From Ehretia macrophylla (taxonomy: Eukaryota; Streptophyta; Magnoliopsida; Boraginales; Ehretiaceae), in NCBI GenBank assembly GCA_037974665.1, contig CM075771.1, forward strand, positions 21,091,425 to 21,155,424: a stretch of DNA of 64,000 nucleotides, given 5' to 3'. Below are positions 11,901 to 22,818 of the stretch, one piece after another (the first letter of the stretch is position 1; the number at the start of each line of letters is the position of its first letter). The translations under genes were made by a program, and so were the position numbers. The notes below the pieces were generated by a model that was given only the letters and a program-made list of their open reading frames with translations, was not told where the DNA came from and ran no database searches.

Positions 11901-14601
11901 GGAAGAAAATGGAGGAAAAATGTGAAGGCTGTAGAAAAGGTATCCCTTTATCTATTACTTTATTTTCATGTTGAGCCAAATTTGCTTTGCCCTTTCACAT
12001 ATATTTTGCCTGCATGCATAACATGTTGACTCTAAGATGATATATTTTGAGCAGTTAATGTCAATGATATTGTAATGCTCTAATAATTAGTAATAAAAGG
12101 ATCTCTTGAATGTCAAAAGAGCAAAATTGGTTTCCCTGTCTCATCTTCTTTTAGACTACCAAAAGAGAGTGAAAAGGTTCAGATGGGCACCCAATGACAA
12201 TAGAGCTCTATTGTCATTACTCTAACTTGGAAAGAGTTGAGAGCAAGGAATTAATAAAATGGGTAATGCTAGGAAAAGAAAAAGAGAAACATCAGAATAT
12301 GCATTTTTTGTTATGGTTTTTTCCTTTCCGATTTCCTTTCTTTTTTCGTGTCAATCTGTTGGAGGATATTTCTTTTGATGTTTTCATGACTTTTTAGGAG
12401 TTGCTTCTTTTGGAAGAAGATGTGAAAGCTTTAGAAGAGATGTACCCTCAAGGTGAAAAGGTGATGATCTGCGTTGTGCTTATTACCTGTTTGGCCTGCA
12501 AATTTTAAAAGAATTTATGTTTTATTCACTTCTCTTTCTCCATCTAATATGATTCCCCTATTGCATGCAGGCAGAGACTGCATGGGCTATGACGGTTCTT
12601 GGTTACTTAGCCAAACTTGTGCTTGGAGTTTTAGGGTATTCCCTGTTTAATTCACTCATAGTATTGTTGTCTTGCACAATTCTAGTGCACTTAGGTTAGC
12701 TTTGCTGCTGCCTTTTTTTTCCCCTTAGTATCACCTTTTTTCCAGCATGGAACATTTTTCAATTCATGGGAGGTATATGATTTCGTCATGTTTGAAACTT
12801 TAATTCACATAAACTATTTGGCATGTCTTGAATCAGGTCCTGCATATCTAAGATTTTAAGTTCAATTTCCAAAGTTTTGGCATCTAGCACTGAATTAGCT
12901 GTGATGCAAAGAAATTGAAAAGAAATCACGAGGGAAAGAGATAGACAGGGATGGCATGCAATTGTCCTTAATCCTTATGCCATATTTGCATATATAGTGC
13001 TCTAGAAAGCAGTTGGAAATATTCAGCAACAATACCTGACTTTAGTAATGCAGACAAATCTAATTTATAGCATTATAACAAAATTTGGATTTTGCCATAT
13101 TTGTCTTGATAAAATGTCAACATAGTTTTTCTTCTTTCCACGTTTTCCTGTTCTCTGTGGTTTAGCTCTTCTACTTTGTTCTCTTGTTTTCCTTTTCTGT
13201 CCTAACAACTGAAAGTTCTAAAGAAGATTAACAGTGTTCATCATCCCTCTGCCTTTTAACAGGTTGATTGTTTCAGTGGCTTGGGTTGCACATATTGTTA
13301 TATATTTGTTGATAGACCCTCCACTTTCACCATTCCTTAACGAGGTCTTCATCAAATTGGATGATGTTTGGGGTACTTTTACAAAATCTTGCGTCTCTTT
13401 TTTCTTCATTCTTCAGCTTAATGAGTCATCTATTTCTGAGATGGTACTGATATCTGCTACTTCCCAGGTCTTTTGGGTACTGCTGCATTTGCATTCTTCT
13501 GCTTCTATCTTCTTCTTGCTGTGATTGCTGGGGCAATGATGTTGGGCCTGAAATTAGTTTTTATCACTATTCACCCAATGAAGTAATAATTCTTTTGTGG
13601 TTCAGTTTATTAATTGTTGGTTTACCTTCTCGTTCCATCTTTTCAGTCACCGCTATAGCCTGTGGCAGTCTAATGACTGCTTGACGTAACCATTTTTGTA
13701 GATGGGGAGCTACACTCATGAATTCCTTTCTTTTTAATGTGGGTCTCATTCTTCTGTGCTCCATCAGGTATGTGTTTTGGTTCTGTAGCATGTTGATTTC
13801 ATATGCAATTTGGAAACGCTTATTGCTTCTCTTTGAGAGTAGTTAGGACTAGGCAGTCCTAGCATAGGATAAAGTCAGAATGTAAATCTTTGAGATCAGT
13901 TTCTCTTTTAATGAAATTTCTCTTGCTTTGACCAAAAAAAAGAAAAAGAAAATGGGACTAGGCAGTCATCAGTCTTTATGGAAGCTAGGTTTTCTTTGTA
14001 CTTGATTAATGATTCTGGTATTTGCGCTTGCAGTGTGATTCAGTTCTGTGCCACTGCATTTGCATACTATGCTCAAGCTACTGCAGCTCAGGAAATATTT
14101 GGTCATACTTTGCAATCTCTTCGGGGAATCAAATATTTGTACAAGTAAGTTGCAGTCCCTTTAACCAGCCACCTATGGGAAGAAGTACCTTGTTCAACTA
14201 CTTCTTATTTGCATGATTGTTTTATACTCTCTTATTTTCTTTAGTCATAATTAAGATCTATTTATGTATTACGTTCTATGTTTTGGTTACTATCATTGAG
14301 TTCTTTATATGAAGAAGTTACTGAATTTTGAGAACTGGTGCTGTTGCTGTGCTTCTATTAGAGCTAAATATCATTTGGTTGTCAATTATGCTATGCTGGT
14401 GCAGGTACAATGTGTTTCAAATTGCATTCGTCGTTCTCGCTGGGCTTACATTTGTGTATTATGCAGCCTTTGTAAGTCACGTGTCTTTTGCTCTGACTCT
14501 CTTTCTATATGATGCCTGAAGTTAAGCCTAATTCCTATCTTGTATCTGTATAGGGGTGGAGAAGAAAAAGACCCAGTGGGAGGTTCCAGCTTTCCAGTTA
14601 A
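8909..14601 (+). CDS. LIMR/LMBR1-like integral membrane protein, 14 exons
   Basis: Exons: 8909-9258, 9564-9649, 10950-11065, 11192-11302, 11577-11675, 11817-11939, 12398-12460, 12571-12635, 13263-13372, 13468-13582, 13702-13767, 14034-14144, 14405-14471, 14554-14601. All introns are GT-AG, phases fit, and the total is 1530 bases (509 codons plus stop), the usual length of the plant LIMR family (LMBR1-like domain, PF04791). Hydrophobic segments lie near residues 5-27, 45-62, 88-110, 125-147 and 205-235, then four more after residue 320. Residues about 245-316 form a charged loop (EATELVKKARELKKAT...) likely to be coiled and cytosolic. The ATG gives the conserved start MGDFNLALVIV. The C-terminus is a short basic tail (GWRRKRPSGRFQ). 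Animal relatives act as membrane receptors or receptor-associated proteins; the plant role is not established. No lesion seen, so the gene is probably functional. Confidence 0.95.
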
Positions 14602-15060
14602 ACCCTTAAATTGACCTGAAGAGCATGCAACAACTGGATCTTTGGGCTTTCCAGTTTTATCAGTTGAAGAAAAAATTGATTGACATTAAGATGGATGTTG
14701 CCTAGTTTTGGTTATTGGTTCCCGGGGAGGAAGAGAGGCAGATCAATCGACATCATATCCGGTTGCTGTAGTGGGAGTTGTGTAGCGTCTGCTGTTACCA
14801 CTACCACTGCTGCTGCTGCACTTGCTGCTTTTTCTCTTCCCTGTTTTCTATGTATTATTTGTTTGATTATGTCTCAGGGATGGGTTTGGGTTTGTAGTTA
14901 TAGTAGATAAGCACATGGGAACAGAAAGTTTCCGGAATTGGTATTCATTTAATTCTTTCTCATTTGTTCTCCCAACCAAAGTTGTGAATGATGTAGATAT
15001 TGAGTTTTCTAATACAGTTCCGCTACTCATGTGAAAGACTAATAAATAACTAACCTAAAA
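14602..15060 (+). other. 3' untranslated and downstream region of the LIMR gene
   Basis: Follows the TAA at 14599-14601. Contains a CTGCTGCTGCA-type trinucleotide run near 14805-14830. No convincing polyadenylation signal could be singled out. The small frames here are not protein-like. Confidence 0.4.
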
Positions 15061-15336
15061 AATTTCTAATACAGATACACGAACACATGCACATGCGAAC
15101 ATACACACACTTGAAATGAAAAGATTACATAGCGGATCATATCATTATCATGGGAGAAAAATAAAAGTACTGGGGCTGAAAAGCGCAATAACAACCCCTG
15201 AATTTCATCTGAGTCGAAAAAATAAGAAAATAAATAAGTGTAAATTGACTGGATCGTAGCTGAAGCGGGGCTTAAATCCTCTAGGATCATAGCATTCGTC
15301 AGCTCCAACATAATAGATTTTTTTCTTCAAACTGGC

Positions 15337-15583
15337 TCAAGCAGTTAAAATGGCATACAAATTTTGAGTATCTCTAGGCAACGCAATTACTTGTACAGAC
15401 AACTTGGTAGGATCATAACCCACATTCTTCGCCAAATAAACCTTTCCGTCCTTAAGCTCCTTCCCTTCATCGGATGTAGACATAAATTCAACAGGTGGCA
15501 CACTTCTCTCATCAGTGTATCGATAAATTGATGGATTTTGATAGACCCTAAAAGGAGAAGGACTTTGGCTTTGCAATGTGAAA
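15337..15583 (-). pseudogene. F-box-associated domain pseudogene, copy A (internally deleted)
   Basis: The reading frame carries LQSQSPSPFRVY, PPVEFMSTSDEGKELKDGK, then jumps to VGYDPTKLSVQVIALP and DTQNLYA. These blocks match the two ends of the intact exon at 32070-33141 (LQSQSPF, PPVEFISASDEGKELKEGK, VAYDPTKESVEVIELP, DTQNL). About 410 bases corresponding to 32570-32980 are missing. The exon's acceptor (TGCAG|TTTCACATTGC at 15584/15583) is conserved between copies. Sequence homologous to copy B continues downstream to about 15290. It lacks an F-box and most of the FBA domain, so it is dead. Confidence 0.8.
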
Positions 15584-17412
15584 CTGCAATTAAAAAAGCA
15601 ACCAAAAAAAAACTATTAGGAAAAGAATAACAATAAATAACATCACTCCAGATGGAGTCCTTCATAAAAAACAAAAAAGAAAAACAATTTTGCGAAGTAA
15701 TATCTGTAGTATATTTTGCACCTGCTTCCCATTTATTCTTTTATAAGGATGCTCTTCGGCCCTGATGTAGTGGGATCATTTGGATTGTTACAACCTCTAA
15801 CAAATGGTTTGAAATTGATTCTAAAAGAACCTATTTCACCAAGTAGTGCTAATTTTCTCCCTTTCTAGAATGGCTCCAGTGGTTACATCTATGTTAAATC
15901 TGGTCAGGAAGTCTTCCAGGTGGTTTAATAAGTACTTTAGAAAAATGCGTAACTTTAATAAGTACTTTAGAAAAATGTGTAACTGCTACTGTCGGAAGGG
16001 CAGTGTTACTATACTAGATGGAAATATATGGATGGCACTAATTATAATTTGGTTATGTATAGGAGAAATCTGGCAAATTTTACTATTACATGTTAAACAA
16101 AGTACTAAAAAAGAGTATGCAATTGAAATAAAAGGCATGAACATATAATATTGACAATAAGAAAAGGAAAAACTAAAAAAAGAAGAAAATAAAAGAGACG
16201 GATCCAACCCCTTATTTTATTCTATAGATTAAATACTCATCCCAAAACAAATTAAATAGATCAAAAAAAAAAAAAGACAAGGGAAGATTAATCACCAAGG
16301 GAAAAAAAAAATAAGAACAACAAATATTTAAGAGAGCATAAATAATACTTTTGGACCCAATACAGCAGTTAATATTAACTTGTAAATTAGTTATGTCGAA
16401 TTTCAGTTTAATCTTACTAATTATTTGTCTAATCTCAAAAGTGGTAGCATGGCGAAACAATCATTTAATTTGTAAATTAGTTACTGAAATTTTAGTTTAA
16501 CCCTACAATTTATTTGTCTAGACTAGATACTTGACCAGTTACCGGAAATTAGACGACATAAGTAGAGAAACAATGACAATGATAATTCAATTATTATAAA
16601 ATAATGTGAACAATTAAATAAGGAGATTAGATAATTATATTTCAGTTTATCATTGTTTATCTCTCTCGTAACGTTAATCTTTTCCTGATTGGGCTTTTAT
16701 TGTTTTGCCAAGCACAAACCAACGTGGATTGGGATTACTGATCAACAGCGTGAATAAGTTGGAGAAGTCATAGGTTTATTCTTTGTGTAATTTCTTTTCT
16801 TTTCTTCTTTTCACATGCATGGAGACCTAAGTCAATTTAACCACTTTCGTATAATTATCATTCATACAAGGAAGTTTCCTCCATTTACCATCCGAATCCT
16901 TATCATAGCTAGCTTGGAGTAACACCATATATGTGTGAAATTTTTCTATTTTGAGATGAAAAGTATTTTTGACTAGAAAAAATAAGCATTCTAATTTCAA
17001 TGGTGTCTAGTGTTGGTAATTAATGGTACTACTTTTATTTTCTATGTTTGATTGGTAAATACAATAATTAGAAATACACAAGGTAAAATGGATAAAAAGT
17101 GATGAGGATTATGTTTATATTATATTTTAGCAAATGATAAACTATTTCAGTGGTCATTAAAATATTTTTCCAGTCTTATTTTGATTTTAAAAAAGTCTTG
17201 TTTTGACCATTTTAACTATTTGTTTCTTTCTAAAAGGACCATTATTTTATTTAACCAGTATCATTTTCGGTCCTTGTATTATATTTTTTATTTTAATTAA
17301 TTTAACAGTGGTACATGCAAATCATGTGAGATTATAAGGTTAAATGTGTAATTGCAAATAAAATATTTAAAATTTGCCATAAGAGAAATATATAATTACA
17401 GAGTTACCCTTG
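15584..17412. repeat. Flank of FBA unit, copy A (duplicate of 33142-33706 plus 43020-44560)
   Basis: Blocks shared with copy B, in order: CACTCCAGATGGA, AAAGACAA(G/A)GGAAGAT, GAACAACAAATATTTAAGA, CGTGGATTGGGATTACTGA, TTTGACTAGAA, CATACAAGGAAGTTTC and ACATGTGTGA/ATATGTGTGA. The similarity stops near 17412. Copy A also contains, at 15926-15979, a 26-base direct repeat built on TTAATAAGTACTTTAGAAAA. No gene was recognised; the frame at 15846-16148 has no family signature. Confidence 0.75.
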
Positions 17413-18122
17413 CCTATAGTCCAACTCCTACATCTCCCCCTATCTTTCTCCTTACCTATAGGGGATTTAGAGCATTTTTCCTACATCTAGGCATTCACTA
17501 TTTTAGTTTCATTCTAACAGTTTTTCTACATTTAATCAATCCTTAGTTTAGGAAATCTTATTTCAATTTCACTCCAACAGCTTCGCTATTGTAGAGACTT
17601 TCTATTTTTATTTTATTCTAATATTTTCTACTTATTTTAAAACATATCATTTTAATATTATTTTCTTTATATATGTTTATTTTTCTCGACGAAATTTTAT
17701 CTTTAATTACTAAAATAATTTTTTGTTGTTTTAATCTTATGTTTTATTGTTTAATAATAAAATTTAATTTTTTATTTATATTTGCTCATTATTCATCAAA
17801 ATATTCTATATATTTTTTATATTTTTTTAAAATGATATATCAATAAACAACCCCCAACCCCAAAAGCTTTCAATTGTGGAAATTTAAAACATATATCAAT
17901 TTTATTTTTGTTTATATTCTATTATTTATATTTTAATTTTTTTAGTCTTCTACCGTTGAACAACATTTAGGGAATGGGGTAAGGGACGATATTTTTTTCT
18001 TATATGTAGAGAAATTTAAAATAGGTGTAGATATCCTCTACAATTTAGAGAATGAGATAGTAAATGTTGGGGATCAATTTCACCAATTCCCTCCCTACAT
18101 ATAGAGTAGGGAGATGGGATAT
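17412..18122. mobile_element. AT-rich DNA-element remnant
   Basis: Absent from copy B at the matching point, so it was inserted or belongs to the inserted block. The left end (ATCTTTCTCCTTACCTATAGG) and the reverse complement of the right end (ATCTCCCTACTCTATATG) are loosely similar, suggesting degraded terminal inverted repeats. The interior repeats motifs such as CTCCAACAG and CTACA. Non-coding. Family uncertain. Confidence 0.3.
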
Positions 18123-19402
18123 CACTACAAAAAATTTGTTAATCAGCGGCAGTTTTTTTTCTTATACGTGGCGGTTACCGCCGCCTATGTATTAGCTGCA
18201 GTTTATTGAACCGCTGCTTATGAACACGTCGCGAATACTTTTAGCGGTGGTTTTATGAACAGCCGCTAATGATAGGTTATCGCGGCGGTTTCAAACCGCC
18301 ACGTTTAACTATTTTTTATAGGCGACGGTTTACCAACCGCCGCCTATAGTTCATATTTTTTTAAAAAATATATGCTAATAGGCGGCAGGTAAAAACCTTA
18401 ACTGCCACTTATTAGCACCCTTAAAAAAAATTAAAATTAACAAGAAAAATTAAATTAAAATTAAAAAAGGGGAAACTGTGTATGTACAACCAAACAACAG
18501 TCAAAACAAACTAAATATACAATAAAAGAGCAACCAAAGTACAATTATTTTATTAACCAGTAAGAGCAACCAAAGTACAATTATTTTATTAACCAGTATA
18601 GATCTGAAATGTTATCTCATAAACTAGTTGTCTAAACATTTAAAACAAAAATCAATAGCGTGTCGCGTCCCAAACATTTGAACCAAAAAGCAATAGTGTG
18701 TATTGCGTCCCAAAAGTTCAACAAGGCCTTCAGAAGCATTAGCTCTAACACCTGAAATTTAAAGTACTCGCCTCAGTAGTGTATATAATATTGTCAATAA
18801 CAGTATATTTCTAGTGCAATTGAACAACTTGTATAATACATTTCGGTATACGAAACCTATAATGTATTCATTATAATTGTATAACATGGAAATAACTAAA
18901 GCATTTAAAACTAGAACTTACATATAGGTATAATTACAATCAAATTTTGATGGATCCAGGAGCTTGATAACCAAAGAAGTGGCAGATGACATTGAACTTC
19001 TTTCCCTTGTAAGTTCATTCTTTCTATAAAAATCATCGTAGAGAAAAGAGCTGATGGAAAGCAAGAAGGTCTTGTTTAAGTTCAAATATGCACAAAAGCA
19101 AGTCCAATTATAGCCTGTAAAATATTTGTTAGTCCTTGAAGCAAATAAACATTGATAAAAGAAATTAAAAGATAATGAAAAATTAGAAGTTAAGAATAGA
19201 ATGATGTCTGTTTACCGAGAAAATTAGAGATATGATTAAATCTTCAAAAGGATTGATACAAATAAACCAGAAAAGCAGGATCCAAACAAAATACATATAA
19301 CAAGTGTGTCTTTTGCGTCATGTGTGTCAACGTTGTTATTTGTTGTGACAAATCAAAAGCAATCACAATAATAATTTCAAATAGCATATATGTACTTCAA
19401 AT
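18123..19402. mobile_element. CACTA-type terminus with sub-terminal GGCGGTT repeats; fragment
   Basis: Begins with CACTACAAAAAA, the classic CACTA/En-Spm terminal sequence. About 300 bases follow that are packed with direct and inverted copies of a GGCGGTT / AACCGCC motif (for example near 18170, 18283 and 18328), as in CACTA sub-terminal regions. Beyond 18430 the sequence is non-coding and includes a 36-bp direct duplication (AGAGCAACCAAAGTACAATT repeated at about 18526 and 18562). No matching TTTTTTGTAGTG end was found before 30798, so the element is truncated or its other end has decayed. Confidence 0.6.
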
Positions 19403-20768
19403 TAGAGCTGGCAAATGAGCCAGCCCGGCACGGCCCGACCGAGTCGTGGATTAAGAAAAATGACCCCGACTCGGCACATATGTTTAGTGGGCTGAGCTGG
19501 GCTGGGCTCAATTCTTGAGATATAGGACCCAATTCGGCCCACGAGCCTGCTACTACGAGTCACGAGCTGGGGTGGGCCAGCCCATTTTTTATTTATTGTT
19601 TTGTAATTATTGTTTTCTGAATTTTAATAGTTGGATTAATAACGAAAAAAACTTAAGCTTAACTTTTTTTGCGAAAAAATTTAATTTAACGATTAACAAG
19701 ACATAAGTTGATTGAAAATATTAATATAAATGATAAAATATTAAAATATTACTTAACAAACCACAAGTTTATGAGATACAGATACGTTACTAATAAATAT
19801 AAAAAAAAAATTACATAAATGCTTGAAGAAAGTTAGTGGAGAAGTTCTCCATTTTATTATGCTCCTTGTGCGGGTGCTGAGCCTGCTGGTGGTGGTAGTG
19901 GCAGCGGTGATTGATGATTGAAATAGTTTGGAACATATGAGTGTTGAGATACAAGATGTCTTACAAACGTTCCACTTCCAAATTGGCGATGAAATATATA
20001 TTTACGTTCACAATAGTTGCAAATTACATATCCATATTCTTCAAAGTAAGCAAAATGATTCCAAATATTGATAGCCATAAATATTGTGTATTCTCTTGTG
20101 GTAAAATAAAGAGACAATAGGTAGTAAAATAAATAGTTTTGTAATAAAATGAAGTGAAATACAATACCTATTTATAAGAAAAACTACATGTACAAATTAT
20201 AATTATAAAAAATAAAATAATATAAAAATAAATTACAAGTTGTAATATTTACATATCATAGAAAAGATTTGATAACAAGTTATTTTGTATCATCTTAAAA
20301 AATAAATTTGCTATTTGTTATTATTATATATTTTTTAACTTATCTAAAAAAAAGTTATTAGTCATAATGCATAATATTCAATTTGTGTAATAAATTGGCT
20401 CCAATTGTGCTTATATTGTGTTAGGCCTGAGTTGGACTCATGATGGGTTTTATTTGGGCTTGAATTGTATTTGAGCTGGGTTCAATCTGAGTCTGTGCTG
20501 GGTTCGAGCTGGGTTGGGCTAAGCTGGGCTTGTGTTGGGTTCGAGTTGGATTGAGCTAAGCTTATAGGCTGAGCTGGGCTGGGTTTGGGCACAAATGGGT
20601 TTAGGCACAAATGTGCTAAGTCGAAAAATATATGACCCAACTCGGCCCACCTATATATGGTGGGTTGTGCCGAGTCGAACCCATTTTCAAACGAACTGGA
20701 CTGAACCCGAATTTTAGTGTGCTAGACTGAATTGAGCCTGTATCAGTCCGACCCAAATGTCACCTCTA
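19403..20768. mobile_element. hAT-type element retaining only a BED zinc finger
   Basis: Ends TAGAGCTGGCAAATG and (inverted) TAGAGGTGACATTTG, flanked by an identical 8-bp repeat CTTCAAAT (19395-19402 and 20769-20776). Both sub-terminal regions contain many copies of GGGCTGGGCT/GAGCTGGG-like motifs and GGCCCA. It carries the minus-strand BED frame at 19857-20117 but nothing like the hAT catalytic core or dimerisation region. The Tat retrotransposon begins 24 bases further on. Confidence 0.88.
19857..20117 (-). pseudogene. BED-type zinc finger fragment of a hAT transposase
   Basis: An 86-codon frame. The central part reads NIWNHFAYF followed by ICNYCERKY and then FVRHLVSQH, giving the W...F, C-x2-C and H-x4-H pattern of a BED finger, the DNA-binding module at the N-terminus of hAT transposases. 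It then runs into a Pro-rich tail (PLPLPPPAGSAP) and stops. The first residues (MSLYFTTREYTI) look like read-through of upstream sequence. Without the catalytic domain it cannot transpose anything; whether the finger is expressed is unknown. Confidence 0.7.
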
Positions 20769-20791
20769 CTTCAAATGAAACATAACATAGG

Positions 20792-21283
20792 TGACGAGGG
20801 GTTCCCGAGCTGATCCAAGTGAGCCGACCATTCCGAGCTGAGACGGGCTAATCCGCGCTCCGTTAACAGTGCGTTCAGCTCGATGTCCAACCTAGATAAC
20901 TGACCCGACCCCGTTAACCCCGACCTCAGTTCCAGCTGTTCCGATGGGACATAAAGCACTGATGGGACATAAAGCACTGATGAGACATAAAGCTGCATCG
21001 CATTAAATGATGTCAGACCCGAACTTAGTATAAATAGAGCTCCACCCTCTTCATTTAAGAGAGCTCTCTCGCTATTAAATGTTCTCAGCTACTTTGCCAG
21101 CTCGGACATACTAATCATTCGCACGCTTGAGGGGAAAATTTGGGTCGTCACCCCGCCTTTTCCTTCATTTTCTTGTGCAGGTCCGATAGCCGACCAGGAA
21201 AGTACAGCTCGGAAGCCGACCTGAGAAGTCCAGCTCTGCGAAAGCAGCTCCCAAATTCAACTGTGAGATTCTCAACCTCAACA
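20792..21283 (+). repeat. 5' LTR of Tat copy A
   Basis: TGACGAGGGG to CCTCAACA. Contains a TATAAATA box at 21029-21036. Carries three copies of a GATGGGACATAAAGCACT-type repeat (from about 20943), where the other two LTRs of this family in the window have two; this explains most of the length difference from the 3' LTR (474 bp). Confidence 0.92.
21029..21036 (+). promoter_or_regulatory. LTR TATA box
   Basis: TATAAATA in the 5' LTR, conserved at 30264-30271 and 50263-50270 in the other Tat LTRs. Likely core promoter of the genomic RNA. Confidence 0.7.
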
Positions 21284-21285
21284 GT

Positions 21286-21302
21286 TTGGCGCCGTCTGTG
21301 GG
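21286..21302 (+). other. Primer-binding site of Tat copy A
   Basis: TGGCGCCGTCTGTGGGA lies 2-3 bases after the LTR end. The position and the leading TGG (complement of tRNA CCA) identify it. The tRNA species is not assigned. Confidence 0.7.
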
Positions 21303-21351
21303 AAAGACGAGTTATTTTATAACTCTCTTCGCCATTCATTGAGAAGCCACC

Positions 21352-22818
21352 ATAGTACAAACTAGAAGTCACAACATACCGGTAGAGGATTCGCCTAACC
21401 TGGAAGGGGACCTCGAAACCGCGCAGGCGCCTAGCCAAAACCTAACCCAAGTCGACGTTGGAACGAGCCAACGTATACACTTAGCCACTCAAACCAACCC
21501 CGCAGCGGAAGGAGACCCCAACTCCAGCCTGTCACCGGAGATAAGGATGATGTTGAGGATGTTCGAAGAACTTAAGGAACAGGTAGCCCGACTAGCTGAG
21601 GGCCCCCTGGCTCCACAAGAGGCTGTGTCGCGGCCATCGCGCCCCCAATTCCACATCCCGGAGTCTAGGCCAAAACGGATGCAGGAAGAGGAAGGCTTCC
21701 TAGAGCCAATACCAAGATCCGACGCGGCGAGAGGTAAAAGGGCGGCTCAAGCCGACCCCGAGCAGGCAAAGACCGCGGCTGCCATAGCCAAGGTCATCAA
21801 CCAACTCGGCATAAGCCCACTCTCTCCCGAGGTACTGGCTACGCCTCTGCTCACCGGCAACCGAATGCCCAACCTGGCCGTCTACAACGGAGATGGAGAC
21901 CTAGCCAGCCACCTGCTCAATTTTGATCACCACATGACTCTGCATGACATGCCAGATATCATGAAGGCGAAGACATTCCCGACCACCCTGGTTGGCAATG
22001 CCTTGGATTGGTTCCAAAAACTTCGTCCTAGTTCAATTGCAAGTTTTCACCAGCTAGCTGAGGCTTTCCTATCCCGCTTCGCGGGAAGCCGCCGCGCCAC
22101 CCGCCATACTTCTACATTGCTGTTGGTGAAGCAGCATAGAGGGGAAACTTTGAGGGCTTACACGGCTAGATTCAATGAAGAGTCCCTCCGAATTCCCAAC
22201 CTGGAGGACTCCATAGCTTTGATGGCTTACCAAAGCGGGCTCAGGTCGGGCCCCCTCACATCTTCCTTGGCAATTGACCCCGTGGATACTGTGTCCGAGC
22301 TGATGGTGCGAGCAGAAGGGTACATACACTCGGAGGAAATCCATCAGGCAAAAAGGGACGATGACAAGGAGAAGGAGGCTGGGAAAAAAGGAGAGGCCTC
22401 CCGAGCCCAACCTGGGGCCAAAGCCCAAAACGACCGAGGCAAGCAGCCTCAGCAGCCGAAGCTGAACCCCCGGTTCACTATGTTCACTCCCCTTAACACC
22501 TCAAGGGAGCAGATCCTAATGGAGATCCAGCACCAGAATCACTTGCCTCCCGCTCCGAGAATGAAAGGCCGACCCGAGAAGCGCAATAGGACCAAATATT
22601 GCCGCTACCACATGGACTACGGCCATACCACCGAGGAATGTAAAGACTTGAAACAGGAGATCGAGGCACTAATAGCCCGAGGCCACCTACGGAGGTATAT
22701 AGATCCGCAGCCAACCCGGAATTCAGACCAAAGGGATAGGGAGAGGAGTCCGCCCAGGCGCCAGGTTGGGGGCGGACGCTTGGCCGTGATTGAAACCATT
22801 GCGGGAGGATTGGCGTAA
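21352..22818 (+). pseudogene. Tat gag, start codon lost and early stop
   Basis: Gag capsid precursor that packages the element RNA. The related copy at 50588 starts with ATG (MVQTRSHN); here the same position (21352) reads ATA, although the frame stays open into the first downstream ATG at 21547. Retrotransposon-gag features: an N-terminal helix (MMLRMFEELKEQ), the core with AKTFPTTLVGNALDWFQKL and RRATRHTSTLLLVKQ, a basic K/E-rich linker, then a C-x2-H-x4-type knuckle (CRYHMDYGHTTEEC). It ends at TAA 22816-22818, where the other copy reads through (GTGTTA against GCGTAA), so the stop seems to be a later mutation. Confidence 0.85.

Noticed and set aside
15846..16148. 100-codon frame in the copy A flank
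   Set aside because: Contains a small direct repeat and no recognised domain; absent from copy B.
22069..22428. Minus-strand frame opposite Tat gag (also 51305-51688)
   Set aside because: Exact shadow of gag in a GC-rich region, repeated in both copies only because gag is.
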